Shown: positions 25,036-33,612, counted from the stretch's first letter. The stretch is 39,620 bases of DNA from Acidobacteriota bacterium (GCA_009694735.1 SHUG01000011.1:1-39620); one strand, 5' to 3'. The notes: generated by a model from the sequence alone, not told the origin. Numbers and translations are program-made.

Positions 25036-25929
25036 ATGCCGACTATTGAATGTGTCCCCAACATCAGCGAAGGACGCCGGACCGAGGTGATCAACAGCCT
25101 GGCCACGACGCTGCGCGCGGTTCCCGGCTTGCGGGTCCTCGACGTCCAATCTGATGCCACCCACAACCGTTCGGTGTTCACGCTGGCGGGAACCGCCGAG
25201 GCCATGGCGGCAGGCATTCCAAAACTGTTCGAGGGCGCGATTGCCGCCATCGACCTGCGCACGCAGAAAGGTGAGCACCCCCGCCTGGGCGCGGTCGACG
25301 TGGTGCCGTTCATTCCCATCGAGGGCGTGACCATGGCAGCGTGCGTGGCGTTGGCGAAGGCGATCGCGGCCGAGGTCGCCCAGCGTTTCGCGATCCCCGT
25401 GTACCTCTATGAGGAGGCCGCGGCGAACCCGGCTCGCAAGAACCTCGAGGACATCCGTCGCGGGGAGTTCGAGGGGCTGTCCGCCAAGATGGCGCAACCC
25501 GCGTGGGCACCCGACTTCGGTCCGGCCGCTCCGCATCCAAGCGCCGGCGCGTCCGTGATCGGCGCGCGCATGCCGCTGATTGCCTACAACATCAATCTCG
25601 CCACCGACCGCCTGGAGGTCGCCAAGAAAATCGCGGGCGCCATTCGCATGAGCAGCGGCGGCCTGCGTTTCGTGAAGGCCATGGGCATTCCCCTCGCCGA
25701 CCGCGGCATCGTCCAGGTGTCGATCAACCTGACCAACTACGAGAAGACGCCGATCTACCGCGTGTTTGAAATGGTGAAGCGCGAAGCCGCGCGCTACGGC
25801 GTCCAGGTTCTGGAAAGCGAGATCGTCGGACTGGTGCCGTCGGCAGCGCTGACGCAGACCGCTGAATACTTCCTGCAGTTGGAAGGATTCACGGCCGGAC
25901 AGATCCTTGAGAACAAGCTGGCGGAGTAG
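25036..25929 (+). CDS. ftcD: Glutamate formimidoyltransferase
   Basis: A 297-residue enzyme that moves the formimino group from formiminoglutamate to tetrahydrofolate in histidine degradation. It is the stand-alone transferase without the cyclodeaminase domain. Family sequence includes MPTIECVPNISEGR, DATHNRSVFTLAG with the active-site His at about 41, KGEHPRLGAVDVVPFIP, and LIAYNINLATDRLEVAKKIA. No other histidine-catabolic gene is in the window. Its TAG stop directly abuts the converging NtrX-like stop. Confidence 0.94.
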   Translation: MPTIECVPNISEGRRTEVINSLATTLRAVPGLRVLDVQSDATHNRSVFTLAGTAEAMAAGIPKLFEGAIAAIDLRTQKGEHPRLGAVDVVPFIPIEGVTMAACVALAKAIAAEVAQRFAIPVYLYEEAAANPARKNLEDIRRGEFEGLSAKMAQPAWAPDFGPAAPHPSAGASVIGARMPLIAYNINLATDRLEVAKKIAGAIRMSSGGLRFVKAMGIPLADRGIVQVSINLTNYEKTPIYRVFEMVKREAARYGVQVLESEIVGLVPSAALTQTAEYFLQLEGFTAGQILENKLAE

Positions 25930-27297
25930 CTACTTCTCGCTGCGCGGGGTCACGCCGAAGGCGCGCAGCTTCTTGTAGAGATTCGAACGCTCGACGCCCA
26001 GTAATTCGGCCGTGCGCGACATGTTTCCCTGCTGGGCGGCTAGCGTGTGCAGGATGTAATCCTTCTCGAACTCGTCGCGGGCCTCCGACAGCGGCCGCGC
26101 CGGACCGTGCGCGGCCGGCGCGTCGGGCATGCCGTCGCGCCCCAGGAAGCCAAGGTCCTGCGCCGTGATGGTCTCGCCCGACACCATGATGATCAGGCGC
26201 TCGATCACATTGCGCAGCTCGCGCACATTGCCCGGCCAGCCGTACTGCCGTAAGCGCGCCGCCGCTTCAGGGGCCAGGCGCTTCGCCCGCCGGCCGTACT
26301 CGGTGGCCAGCATCGCCATGAAATAGTCGGCGAGCGGCGGGATGTCGTCCTGCCGATCGCGCAGGGCGGGCACGAAAATCGGGATCACGTTCAGCCGGAA
26401 GTACAGGTCCTCGCGGAAACGGCCGGCGCGAATCTCTTCCAGCAGGTCTTTGTTGGTCGCCGCCACCACGCGCACGTCGACCTTGATGCGCTGCGTGCCG
26501 CCAACCCGCTCCATCACCTGTTCCTGCAAGACGCGCAGCACCTTGGCCTGCGTCTTCAGGCTCATGTCGGCAATCTCGTCCAGGAAGATGGTGCCGGTGT
26601 TCGCTTGCTCGAATCGGCCGGGCTTGTCGGCAACCGCCCCGGTGAACGCGCCGCGGACGTGACCGAACAGTTCGGACTCGATCAGTTCCTCTGGTATGGC
26701 GGCACAGTTGACTTCGATGAACGGCCCGCTCTTGCGGCGGCTGCTCTGGTGGATCAGTCGCGCCACCAGCTCCTTGCCCGTGCCGTTATCGCCGAGAACC
26801 AGGACGCGGCCGTTGGTCGGCGCGGCCAATGCCACCTGCTCCCGCAGATGCGCCATGGCGGGGCTATCGCCGATCATCGTATAGTTCTGCTGGCGATCGA
26901 CCTTGGCGCGCAGCACGCGGTTTTCGGCCTCGAGGTCGCGCTGTCGCAGCGCGTTGCGGACCACCAGCACCGTCTTCTCCAGCGACAGCGGTTTCTCGAT
27001 GAAGTCGAAGGCGCCCATCTTGATGGCGCGCACCGCCGACTCGATGTTGCCGTGGCCGGAAATGATCACCACCTGCGAATCGATCTGCCGCTCGCGCAGC
27101 CGCTGGAGGGTGGTCAGGCCATCGAGGCCCGGCAGCCAGATGTCAAGAACGATGACGTCGTAGGCATCGCTGTTAGCCCGCTCCAGGCACTCTTCGCCCG
27201 TGCCGACGGCGTCGACGTCGAAGCCTTCGTCCTTGAGGACGCCGCTGACCGACGATCGGACGCCTAGTTCATCGTCAACCACGAGAATGGATGCCAT
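25930..27297 (-). CDS. ntrX: Sigma54-dependent response regulator (NtrX/NtrC-like)
   Basis: A 455-residue regulator. A receiver domain (1-120) has phospho-acceptor Asp52 (VLDIWLPG) and Lys102 in FIEKP. The AAA+ sigma54-activator domain (about 140-370) has Walker A GDNGTGKE (169-176), an intact GAFTGA loop (HVRGAFTGAVADKPG) and Walker B IFLDEIADM. A C-terminal Fis-type HTH (MSRTAELLGVERSNLYKKL) follows. It can therefore activate sigma54 promoters. The ATG overlaps the kinase stop (TGATG). NtrX is preferred over NtrC because of the NtrY-like partner. Targets are unknown. Confidence 0.88.
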   Translation of the reverse strand: MASILVVDDELGVRSSVSGVLKDEGFDVDAVGTGEECLERANSDAYDVIVLDIWLPGLDGLTTLQRLRERQIDSQVVIISGHGNIESAVRAIKMGAFDFIEKPLSLEKTVLVVRNALRQRDLEAENRVLRAKVDRQQNYTMIGDSPAMAHLREQVALAAPTNGRVLVLGDNGTGKELVARLIHQSSRRKSGPFIEVNCAAIPEELIESELFGHVRGAFTGAVADKPGRFEQANTGTIFLDEIADMSLKTQAKVLRVLQEQVMERVGGTQRIKVDVRVVAATNKDLLEEIRAGRFREDLYFRLNVIPIFVPALRDRQDDIPPLADYFMAMLATEYGRRAKRLAPEAAARLRQYGWPGNVRELRNVIERLIIMVSGETITAQDLGFLGRDGMPDAPAAHGPARPLSEARDEFEKDYILHTLAAQQGNMSRTAELLGVERSNLYKKLRAFGVTPRSEK

Positions 27298-29579
27298 CAG
27301 GCTGGTAACTCGATGATAAACCGGGTGCCGGTCGGCAGGTTATCGAACACGTCGATGCTGCCGCCATGCTCGGCGACGATGCGGCGGACGATGGCGAGCC
27401 CGAGGCCGCTGCCGCGGCCCTTGGTCGAGTAGTACGGCAGAAACAGCTTGTCGCGCTCGGCAGGCGGAATGCCGGGGCCGGAGTCGGCCACCACCACGCG
27501 CACGAGACTGTTCGGGACATCACGCGCGGTTTCCAACACGATCGCGCCGCTGCGCCCCATCGCCTCGATGGCGTTGTCGAGCAGGTTGATGATCACGCGC
27601 TTTATCTGCTCGGGATCGACACGGACCTGGCCGATGCCGGGGTCATAGCGTTTCTCGAACGTCACCGCGGCAAACAGCCCGTCGTACAACGCCAGGGTGG
27701 TGTTCAGCAGATCGTGCAGTTCGGTCGGGACCGCCCGCGGCGCCGGCATGCGCGCGAACTGGGAGAACTCGTCGACCAGGCCCTTGAGGGATTCCACCTC
27801 GCCAATGATCGTCGCCGTGCATTCCTGAACCAGCTCGTGCAGGGGCGGCGCCAGATCGCCGAGCTTACGGCGCAGGCGCTCGGCCGACAGTTGGATCGGC
27901 GTGAGTGGGTTCTTGATCTCGTGAGCCAACCGCCGCGCCACCTCGCGCCACGCGGCCACCTTCTGCGCGCGGATCAGCGGCGTGACGTCATCCACCACCA
28001 GCACGGTGCCATCGAAGCTGCCGTCGGTGCCCGGCACGCGCGTCGCGGCCGCCACCACGTGGCGCTCGCGGCCATCACGAACCAGCGCCACTTCCTGCGC
28101 AAACGAATCCATGCGGGCGCGGGCGGCCTGGTCGAGCACGTCGTTGATCACCGCCAGGTCGGGCCGTGCGAACACATCAACCGCCGGACTGCCGACCACG
28201 CTGGCATCCACTTCGAGCAGCCGCACCGCCGAGGGGTTGATGGTGCCGATGCGGCCGGAGCGATCGATGGAGACCACGCCGGTCGCAATGCGCTCGAGGA
28301 TCGCTTCAATATAGCGACGCCGGCCTTCGCCCTCGTCGTGCTTGCGCTCGAGATCGATGCCCGCGCGCTCCAGGCGCCGGCGACTCGAGGCCACTTCCGC
28401 CGCCATCGCGTTGAAGGCCTCCACCATCGAGCCGAACTCGTCCGAGCCTTCGTGTTCGATGCGGTGGTCGTAGTGTCCGGCACCGATCTCTTTCGCGGCC
28501 TCCGACAACATCTGCACCGGGCGCGTGATGCGCTTGGCGAGATACAGGCCCATCCAGGTTGAGCCGACCAGGATCAGCAACGTGACCATCACGAAGAACG
28601 AGACGTAGACGCCGGCCAGCGGTCGCTTGAGGACACGAAGCTGCGTGTAGTCCTCATACGCCTTGGTCATGCGCCGCGATCGTTCGGCGCGCTCGCCCGA
28701 CAGGTATTCGCTCACCACGACCACGCCGGTGACCTGGCCGGCGGCGTTGCGGACCGGTTCGCCCACATGCAGCAGGTCGCCCCCGCCCGCCAGTTGCTCA
28801 AGCACGCTTGGTGCGCTCTCGTTGCCCGCCGCCGCCCGTCCGGCCAGGCGGTTGGCCGACCCGCGCACCCAGCCTTGCGGCATCGACGGCGAGGCGACAT
28901 CCACCAGCGACACCACCTCCACCGGCTGGCCAGGCCGACGATCGGCGCGATACACCTGCACGACCGCCACCCGCGGCCCGGTCACTTCGGGCACGACGAT
29001 GTTCTGTACTCGCGTCATGTCGGTGGTGCTCAGGTCGACCCGGCCCAGCTCGCGGGCCAACCGCACCGCCTGCTCGGTGACCAGGCGCTCTCGCTCCTGG
29101 TAGTAGTCGGCGGCGATACTGTTGGCACCGGCCAGAATCTCCTCCATCGGCGTGTTGAACCAGCGGTCGACGGCGGTGAGCACGACGCGGCTGCCGACGA
29201 TCAACACCAGCACGGCGGGAATGACGGTGAGGCCAAGGAATGCGAGTACCAGCTTGGCGCGGAACCGGCCCAGCGGCAGGCCGCTGCGGCCATCGAAGAC
29301 CGCCTTGATGACGTTGCGCGCCAGCACGAAGCCCAGCGCCACGAGCATCGTGATGTTGGTGGCGTAGAGCGCGTAGAGCACCACTTCCGTCAGGAAGTCC
29401 GGTGACAGCGTGGCGGTGCGGTCGGCCAGCCAGACAATGCCGCCAAGGGCGGCGAACAGCATGACGATGCCCGCCAGGATCAGCGGCGGGTTGTCGCGGA
29501 ACGGTCGACGCGACCGTCCCGCCGCGGGCAGTTTGGCGGCCGGCCTCGACGCGGAGCTCAGGGGCTTGGCGGACGCCAC
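27297..29579 (-). CDS. ntrY: Membrane histidine kinase (NtrY-like)
   Basis: A 760-residue sensor kinase. Three N-terminal membrane helices lie at about 33-55, 65-92 and 110-135. A large extracytoplasmic loop reaches a fourth helix at about 325-350 (FFVMVTLLILVGSTWMGLYL). HAMP, PAS (VVSIDRSGRIGTINPSAVRLL), HisKA with LAHEIKNPLTPIQLSAERLR and the HATPase region (NLLDNAIEA; GRGSGLGLAIVRRI) follow. This order is that of NtrY. The GTG 29579 start has AAGGAA ten bases upstream at the end of nrdR; longer frames are antisense to nrdR. Confidence 0.88.
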   Translation of the reverse strand: MASAKPLSSASRPAAKLPAAGRSRRPFRDNPPLILAGIVMLFAALGGIVWLADRTATLSPDFLTEVVLYALYATNITMLVALGFVLARNVIKAVFDGRSGLPLGRFRAKLVLAFLGLTVIPAVLVLIVGSRVVLTAVDRWFNTPMEEILAGANSIAADYYQERERLVTEQAVRLARELGRVDLSTTDMTRVQNIVVPEVTGPRVAVVQVYRADRRPGQPVEVVSLVDVASPSMPQGWVRGSANRLAGRAAAGNESAPSVLEQLAGGGDLLHVGEPVRNAAGQVTGVVVVSEYLSGERAERSRRMTKAYEDYTQLRVLKRPLAGVYVSFFVMVTLLILVGSTWMGLYLAKRITRPVQMLSEAAKEIGAGHYDHRIEHEGSDEFGSMVEAFNAMAAEVASSRRRLERAGIDLERKHDEGEGRRRYIEAILERIATGVVSIDRSGRIGTINPSAVRLLEVDASVVGSPAVDVFARPDLAVINDVLDQAARARMDSFAQEVALVRDGRERHVVAAATRVPGTDGSFDGTVLVVDDVTPLIRAQKVAAWREVARRLAHEIKNPLTPIQLSAERLRRKLGDLAPPLHELVQECTATIIGEVESLKGLVDEFSQFARMPAPRAVPTELHDLLNTTLALYDGLFAAVTFEKRYDPGIGQVRVDPEQIKRVIINLLDNAIEAMGRSGAIVLETARDVPNSLVRVVVADSGPGIPPAERDKLFLPYYSTKGRGSGLGLAIVRRIVAEHGGSIDVFDNLPTGTRFIIELPA

Positions 29580-29586
29580 AGACGGC

Positions 29587-30051
29587 CTATTCCTTGCTGC
29601 CTCGTAAGGCGCGCGCTTCCTGGACGAAATCGTCAACGTCGCGGAAGTCACGATAGACCGAGGCAAAGCGCACGTAGGCCACCTGGTCGAGGCGCTTGAG
29701 CTCCTGCATCACCAGCGCGCCGAGATCCTTGCCGGGAATCTCACGCTCGGGCTTATCGATCAGCAGCTGCTCGGCCAGGTCGGCAATCTCCTCGATGTCG
29801 GCGACCTTCACGGGCCGTTTTTCGCACGCCTTGAGCAAGCCGCCGATCAGCTTCTGGCGCTCAAACCGCTCACGCGTGCCGTCCTTCTTCACCACCATAT
29901 AGGGAATTTCGTCGATGCGCTCGTAGCTCGTGAAGCGCTTGTGGCAGGTGTCGTTGAGGCACTGGCGACGACGGCGAATGACGTCGCCCTCGCGGCTCTC
30001 GCGCGAATCGACCACTTTGTCGCCCAGCTCACCGCAGAACGGACATTTCAC
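29587..30051 (-). CDS. nrdR: Transcriptional repressor NrdR
   Basis: A 154-residue regulator that represses ribonucleotide reductase genes in response to ATP/dATP. It has an N-terminal zinc ribbon and an ATP-cone (PYMVVKKDGTRERFERQKLI; VAYVRFASVYRDF). The zinc ligands are C3, C6, C31 and C36. The second pair is CLNDTC (CX4C), two residues longer than the usual CX2C (for example CLVC in E. coli). The GTG start at 30051 overlaps the upstream membrane-protein stop (GTGA). No nrd genes are in the window. Confidence 0.93.
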   Translation of the reverse strand: MKCPFCGELGDKVVDSRESREGDVIRRRRQCLNDTCHKRFTSYERIDEIPYMVVKKDGTRERFERQKLIGGLLKACEKRPVKVADIEEIADLAEQLLIDKPEREIPGKDLGALVMQELKRLDQVAYVRFASVYRDFRDVDDFVQEARALRGSKE

Positions 30052-31067
30052 CCCAGGTCTCCTCTCGCCAAGCCGCCGATCTTCAAGCCATCCTGGATGA
30101 TGAAGATCAGCCCGACGATCACCACCGGCACCACCGAAATCGCATGCAGCACAATCGCGGCGCCCACCGCCGTGTCGTTGTCGGCGGCGAAGAACGAGGT
30201 GGCGCCCAACCGGAACGCTTCGTGAAACCCGCCAACGCCGCCCGGCGTCGGCACGGCCACGCCCACCACCAGCGGCGCCAGCATCAGCCAGCCGCCGGTC
30301 AACGGCATATTGATGCCGAACGCCGCCGCGACCGCCCAAATGCCCGCGGCGACCACCATCCACAACACCAGCGACCAGCCGAGCGCGGCTAGCACGCGCA
30401 GCGGGCTACGCACCACGGCAAACCCTTCAGCGAAGGTCTGCGCGATCTTCGCGATCATCATCGCCATCCGCAGCGGCAGTACCCGTTCCATCTTGAGCAC
30501 CCAGGCGTGCAGTCGCTCGGGATGCCCGGCCATCATGAACATCACCAGAAGCGTCGCCACCGCCACCGGTGCCATGACCAGGCCGCCGTAGCGAATGGCA
30601 CTGAACACCGCCGAGTCGCGCGCCTCGACGCCTGGATCGAACCACACCAGGAACGCAGCCAGCAGCAACAACACCGCCACCAGGTCGAGGATGCGTTCGA
30701 CGATGATCGTCGCGAACGTGGCGGTGGCACTCAGGCCCTCGCGCCGCGCCAGCAAATATGGGCGAATCACCTCTCCGGCGCGGGCCGGCAGCACCGCCGA
30801 CGCCGCAAAACCAATCACCGTCGTCCGCAGCACCATCCTGAAACGCGTCGGCCCGAGCGGTGCGAGCAAGTACTGCCAGCGCTCCGCGCGGATCAAGAAC
30901 GTCGCGCAGGTCAGCGCCAGTGAGGCCAACAGGTAATCGACACGCGCGGCCCTGACCGACGTGACCACCTTGTCCAGGTCTGCATTTCGCAGGAAAAGGA
31001 ACAGCAGCCCGACCGCCAGACCGAGGATGACCAGTGTTCGAAGAACGAGCCGCAAACCACCGTCCAT
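30048..31067 (-). CDS. Lysylphosphatidylglycerol synthase-like transmembrane protein (UPF0104)
   Basis: A 339-residue polytopic membrane protein with about eight hydrophobic helices. Family motifs include LIRAERWQYLL, VLPARAGEVIRPYLLARREG and the C-terminal VPTPGGVGGFHEAF. These define the flippase-type membrane domain of MprF, also found alone in proteins of unknown or glycolipid-related function. It lacks the cytosolic aminoacyl-transfer domain, so it should not by itself make lysyl-PG. I prefer ATG 31067 over the in-frame 31097. It is first in a unit with nrdR, ntrY and ntrX and is divergent from purC. Confidence 0.85.
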   Translation of the reverse strand: MDGGLRLVLRTLVILGLAVGLLFLFLRNADLDKVVTSVRAARVDYLLASLALTCATFLIRAERWQYLLAPLGPTRFRMVLRTTVIGFAASAVLPARAGEVIRPYLLARREGLSATATFATIIVERILDLVAVLLLLAAFLVWFDPGVEARDSAVFSAIRYGGLVMAPVAVATLLVMFMMAGHPERLHAWVLKMERVLPLRMAMMIAKIAQTFAEGFAVVRSPLRVLAALGWSLVLWMVVAAGIWAVAAAFGINMPLTGGWLMLAPLVVGVAVPTPGGVGGFHEAFRLGATSFFAADNDTAVGAAIVLHAISVVPVVIVGLIFIIQDGLKIGGLARGDLG

Positions 31068-31142
31068 ACTACATGAGGTATCGGCCCGGCGGGCCACCCC
31101 AGCACGTTGGCGTCTTGCGCTGGGCGCGCTCTCGCGTTTACC

Positions 31143-32108
31143 ATGATGGCTTCCTTCACACGAGCGCCCGTGCCTTCACAACCTCTCTTAGATACCCAGC
31201 TTGATGGCTTGTCCCCCGTCCGCCGCGGGAAAGTGCGCGACGTCTACGCCATAGACGATGCGCTGATCCTGGTGGCGACCGATCGCATCTCGGCTTTCGA
31301 CTACGTGCTGGGTTCGGGCATTCCCGACAAGGGTCGCGTGCTGAACCAGCTGTCAGCCTTCTGGTTCGCGCGCACCGGCCACATCGTCCGCAACCACATG
31401 TTGTCGATCGACGTGGCAGCCTACCCAGCGGCGGCGCAGGCCTACGCCACGCAGCTCGAGGGCCGCTCCATGCTCTCGCGGCGAACGAATCCCCTGCCGG
31501 TGGAGTGCGTGGCGCGCGGCTATCTGTCGGGCTCCGGCTGGAAGGACTACAAGGCCACTGGCGAGGTGTGCGGCATCAAGCTGCCGGCCGGCATGCGCGA
31601 GTCAGAGCGGTTGCCAGCGATCCTCTTCACGCCGGCCACCAAGGCCGACTCCGGTCACGACGAGAACATCAGCGAAGAAGCCGCGGCCAAGGTCGTGGGC
31701 GCCGACTTGCTGGCCAGGCTCAAGCAGCTCACCCTTGCGCTCTACGCCCACGGCGTGGCGCATGCCGAATCCAAGGGTATCATCCTGGCCGACACCAAGT
31801 TCGAGTTCGGCCTCACCGACAGCGGCGAGCTGCTGCTGATCGATGAAATGATGACGCCCGACTCGTCGCGCTACTGGCCGGCGGATCAGTACGCGCCAGG
31901 CGGCCCCCAGCCGAGTTTCGACAAGCAGTACGTGCGCGACTATCTCGAGTCGATTAAGTGGAACAAGCAGCCGCCCGTCCCCTCGCTGCCGGCCGACGTC
32001 GTCGAAGGCACGCGCAGCAAGTACCTGGATGCCTACCGCCGGCTGACCGGGCAGGAACTGGACACGGGCTCCCCCTCCGCCAAGGCTACGGGGGACAGGC
32101 GTGCATAA
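31143..32108 (+). CDS. purC: Phosphoribosylaminoimidazole-succinocarboxamide synthase
   Basis: A SAICAR synthetase of 321 residues in purine synthesis. Motifs are RRGKVRDVYAIDD, TDRISAFDYVLGSGIPDKG, NPLPVECVARGYLSGSGWKDY, DTKFEFG and LIDEMMTPDSSRYWP. The start is ATG 31143 or 31146; an upstream frame to 31107 is unlikely. The normal C-terminus ends near YRRLTGQEL. The final residues (SPSAKATGDRRA) come from an interspersed repeat inserted at the gene end. The stop overlaps the GTG of the next gene by eight bases. Confidence 0.94.
   Translation: MMASFTRAPVPSQPLLDTQLDGLSPVRRGKVRDVYAIDDALILVATDRISAFDYVLGSGIPDKGRVLNQLSAFWFARTGHIVRNHMLSIDVAAYPAAAQAYATQLEGRSMLSRRTNPLPVECVARGYLSGSGWKDYKATGEVCGIKLPAGMRESERLPAILFTPATKADSGHDENISEEAAAKVVGADLLARLKQLTLALYAHGVAHAESKGIILADTKFEFGLTDSGELLLIDEMMTPDSSRYWPADQYAPGGPQPSFDKQYVRDYLESIKWNKQPPVPSLPADVVEGTRSKYLDAYRRLTGQELDTGSPSAKATGDRRA
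32070..32100. repeat. Interspersed repeat forming the purC 3' end
   Basis: A unit with CCCCC (32071-32075) and GGGGG (32090-32094) arms around GCC-AA-GGC encodes the last residues of purC (SPSAKATGD). In another frame it reads LRQGYGGQA, a peptide I associate with high-copy repeats in related genomes; that recollection is unverified here. Confidence 0.55.
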
Positions 32109-32313
32109 GCTGCTCGATCAGTTGGTCACCGAGATGGTGACGCGCGGCGTTCACTACACCGATGCCCAGCGAGAGTTTGACAAGCGGTTCATCACTTGCG
32201 TCATCGAGAAAAGCGATGGCAACCTGTGCAAGGCCGCCGAGGTGCTTGGGGTGCATCGGAACACGCTGACTCGGAAAGTGAAGGAGCTGAAGATTCGGGT
32301 GCGGTCACTGTAG
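32101..32313 (+). CDS. Small Fis-type helix-turn-helix protein
   Basis: A 70-residue protein. Its second half is a Fis-type HTH (NLCKAAEVLGVHRNTLTRKVKEL), the same fold as the DNA-binding end of NtrC proteins. The N-terminal half (LLDQLVTEMVTRGVHYTDAQREFDKRF) is a likely dimerising helix pair, as in Fis. The GTG 32101 start overlaps the end of purC by eight bases. It may be a small nucleoid-associated or regulatory protein; its targets are unknown. Confidence 0.8.
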   Translation: MHKLLDQLVTEMVTRGVHYTDAQREFDKRFITCVIEKSDGNLCKAAEVLGVHRNTLTRKVKELKIRVRSL

Positions 32314-32314
32314 G

Positions 32315-32333
32315 CGCGGGGCTTCGCCCCGCG
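32315..32333. repeat. GC-rich hairpin after the Fis-type gene
   Basis: A perfect 8-bp stem, CGCGGGGC-TTC-GCCCCGCG, begins two bases after the stop codon. No T-tract follows, so it is a weak candidate terminator and more likely one unit of the local hairpin repeats. Confidence 0.6.
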
Positions 32334-32357
32334 TGGGACGCCGGCCTCACGGCCGTC

Positions 32358-32410
32358 GTGGGCCTCGCTCGCTCCGCTCGCATCGGTAGGCGCCTCGCTT
32401 CGCTCGGCGT
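32358..32410 (+). repeat. Interspersed repeat, copy A
   Basis: It begins GTGGGCCTCG, contains a short inverted segment, then GGTAGGCGCCTCGCTTCGCTCGGCGT. It shares this architecture with copy B (33785-33837, opposite strand) and copy C (34343-34394). These three copies bracket the accessory genes. The rest of 32314-32478 contains no gene I can support. Confidence 0.65.
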
Positions 32411-32478
32411 GAAACGCCCAGTGACCTCGATGACGCCGGACCATAACCTTGGCCGGTCGAGTCATGCGCGCAGCCAAA

Positions 32479-32739
32479 CTACTCCGGTTCCTGGGCTCTA
32501 CTCTCCACCGCAAACAAGTAGCTCGTCCGCGAATATCTGTCGAGGAGAGCGTCAAGAAACAACTCGCCGTCCGCTGGCGACACCTCGCGACCGCAGAACA
32601 AGATTCCTCGCTCCCACGACTGGCGACGCATACCGCTTACCTCGATCGACACCATGCCGCCGACACACGTGGCCGTCCCTTTGACGGTTTTTGTCAATGA
32701 ATCCATGATCACGACCCTTCGCATGGCAGGAGAGCTCAT
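32479..32739 (-). CDS. Hypothetical 86-residue protein
   Basis: Unrecognised. The ORF begins ATG 32739, seven bases after the stop of the nuclease-like gene, and ends near copy A of the repeat. A later in-frame ATG (giving MDSLTKTVKG) could be the real start. The middle (ERGILFCGREVSPADGELFLDALL) is followed by a Tyr/Ser-rich stretch; no membrane helix or signal peptide is visible. Base composition is lower in GC than in flanking housekeeping genes. Its position right after the nuclease-like gene suggests co-transcription. Confidence 0.5.
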   Translation of the reverse strand: MSSPAMRRVVIMDSLTKTVKGTATCVGGMVSIEVSGMRRQSWERGILFCGREVSPADGELFLDALLDRYSRTSYLFAVESRAQEPE

Positions 32740-32746
32740 CTCTTGG

Positions 32747-33605
32747 TCAGCGACGGCCGTTGAGTTCTACGACCACGTCTCGCCACACTTGCAAGAATCT
32801 CTCGACTGCGTCCTGATCGGGAAGCAGCACCTCGAGGTCATAACCCTTTTTCTTTCTGGCGTGATGGGTGAAATCCGAATGCGGCAAAGCAGTATTGAGC
32901 TTCCCAATAACGAGCGCCTTCACTTCGTCACTCACTCCGTACCACTTCGAGAAAGGAACACCGATGGTGCCCTTCGCTGACGCGCCAAAGCCAATTCCGC
33001 CATGCGACTCGCAAGTGATGCTGAACTTCACCGAATCATCGCGCTTCGGCCACGAAATGCTGAACCCGGAGTCGCGGTTCGCGCCGAACTGTCGCAGAAC
33101 CGTCAAGACCGTTCTCTGGTGAGAGCTCAGGCTCGCAGCTCGCCAATCAAAACGAGCCGATCCTTCGCCTTCCGACCGTAGGCCGGAGGGGAGAGGATTG
33201 AGCACCAATCCAGGATCTGCTGCAAACTGCTTAAGCGGCACGATCTCAAGACCGGTCAGGCTGTCGGCCTTGCTGCCTAAGTCGTCCTCCCAGCACACAA
33301 CCATCCAACGGACCGATGGGGGATCGTGCCTCCTCAGTAACAGCCACTCCTTCTTGTGTTCCAGGAACGCCGCGCTCCGATACTCGAACTCGATCTTTAT
33401 CCGATCCCCGGTCACGGTATTGATTGCAATGCAGTCCGGGAATGTCGTGTCGCAAGTCTCAATGCACAAGGGTTCCTTGAACTGCTTGAGCGCCAGTAAC
33501 ATCCCGAACAGCAACACGACTTGCTGCTCATTCGAGGGCTCCCATCGAAAGCCAGAGAAGGTTGGGGGGATTGTCTCGGCCGGGCTGGTAAGTGGTAAGC
33601 GACAC
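32747..33605 (-). CDS. Nuclease-like accessory protein with probable frameshift
   Basis: I do not recognise a named family. A strong AGGAGG site lies seven bases before GTG 33605, which opens VSLTTYQPGRDNPP, but that frame stops near 33528. The +1-related frame continues TFSGFRWEPSNEQQVVLLFG to a stop at 32747. The two frames join smoothly if the C6 run at 33564-33569 (minus strand CCCCCC) had one C fewer, giving about 285 residues. The N-terminal half contains TTFPDCIAIN and IKIEFEYRS followed by WMVVCWEDDL. This D...ExE spacing resembles PD-(D/E)XK nuclease folds. The C-terminal half (from about residue 165) is a separate unassigned domain. It may be an error in the sequence, a decayed gene or a true frameshift. 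Confidence 0.5.
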
Positions 33606-33612
33606 GTTAGCT

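Noticed and set aside
31958-32140. Plus-strand frame reading LRQGYGGQA at the purC end
   Set aside because: It is an alternative-frame reading of purC plus the interspersed repeat, not a gene.
32315-32333. Intrinsic terminator for purC-fis
   Set aside because: The hairpin is strong but has no T-tract and lies in a block of similar hairpins, so I list it as a repeat only.
32747-33527. Programmed ribosomal frameshifting in the nuclease-like gene
   Set aside because: A C6 run exists, but I see no stimulatory stem-loop or internal Shine-Dalgarno at the right spacing; sequence error, slippage or decay is simpler.
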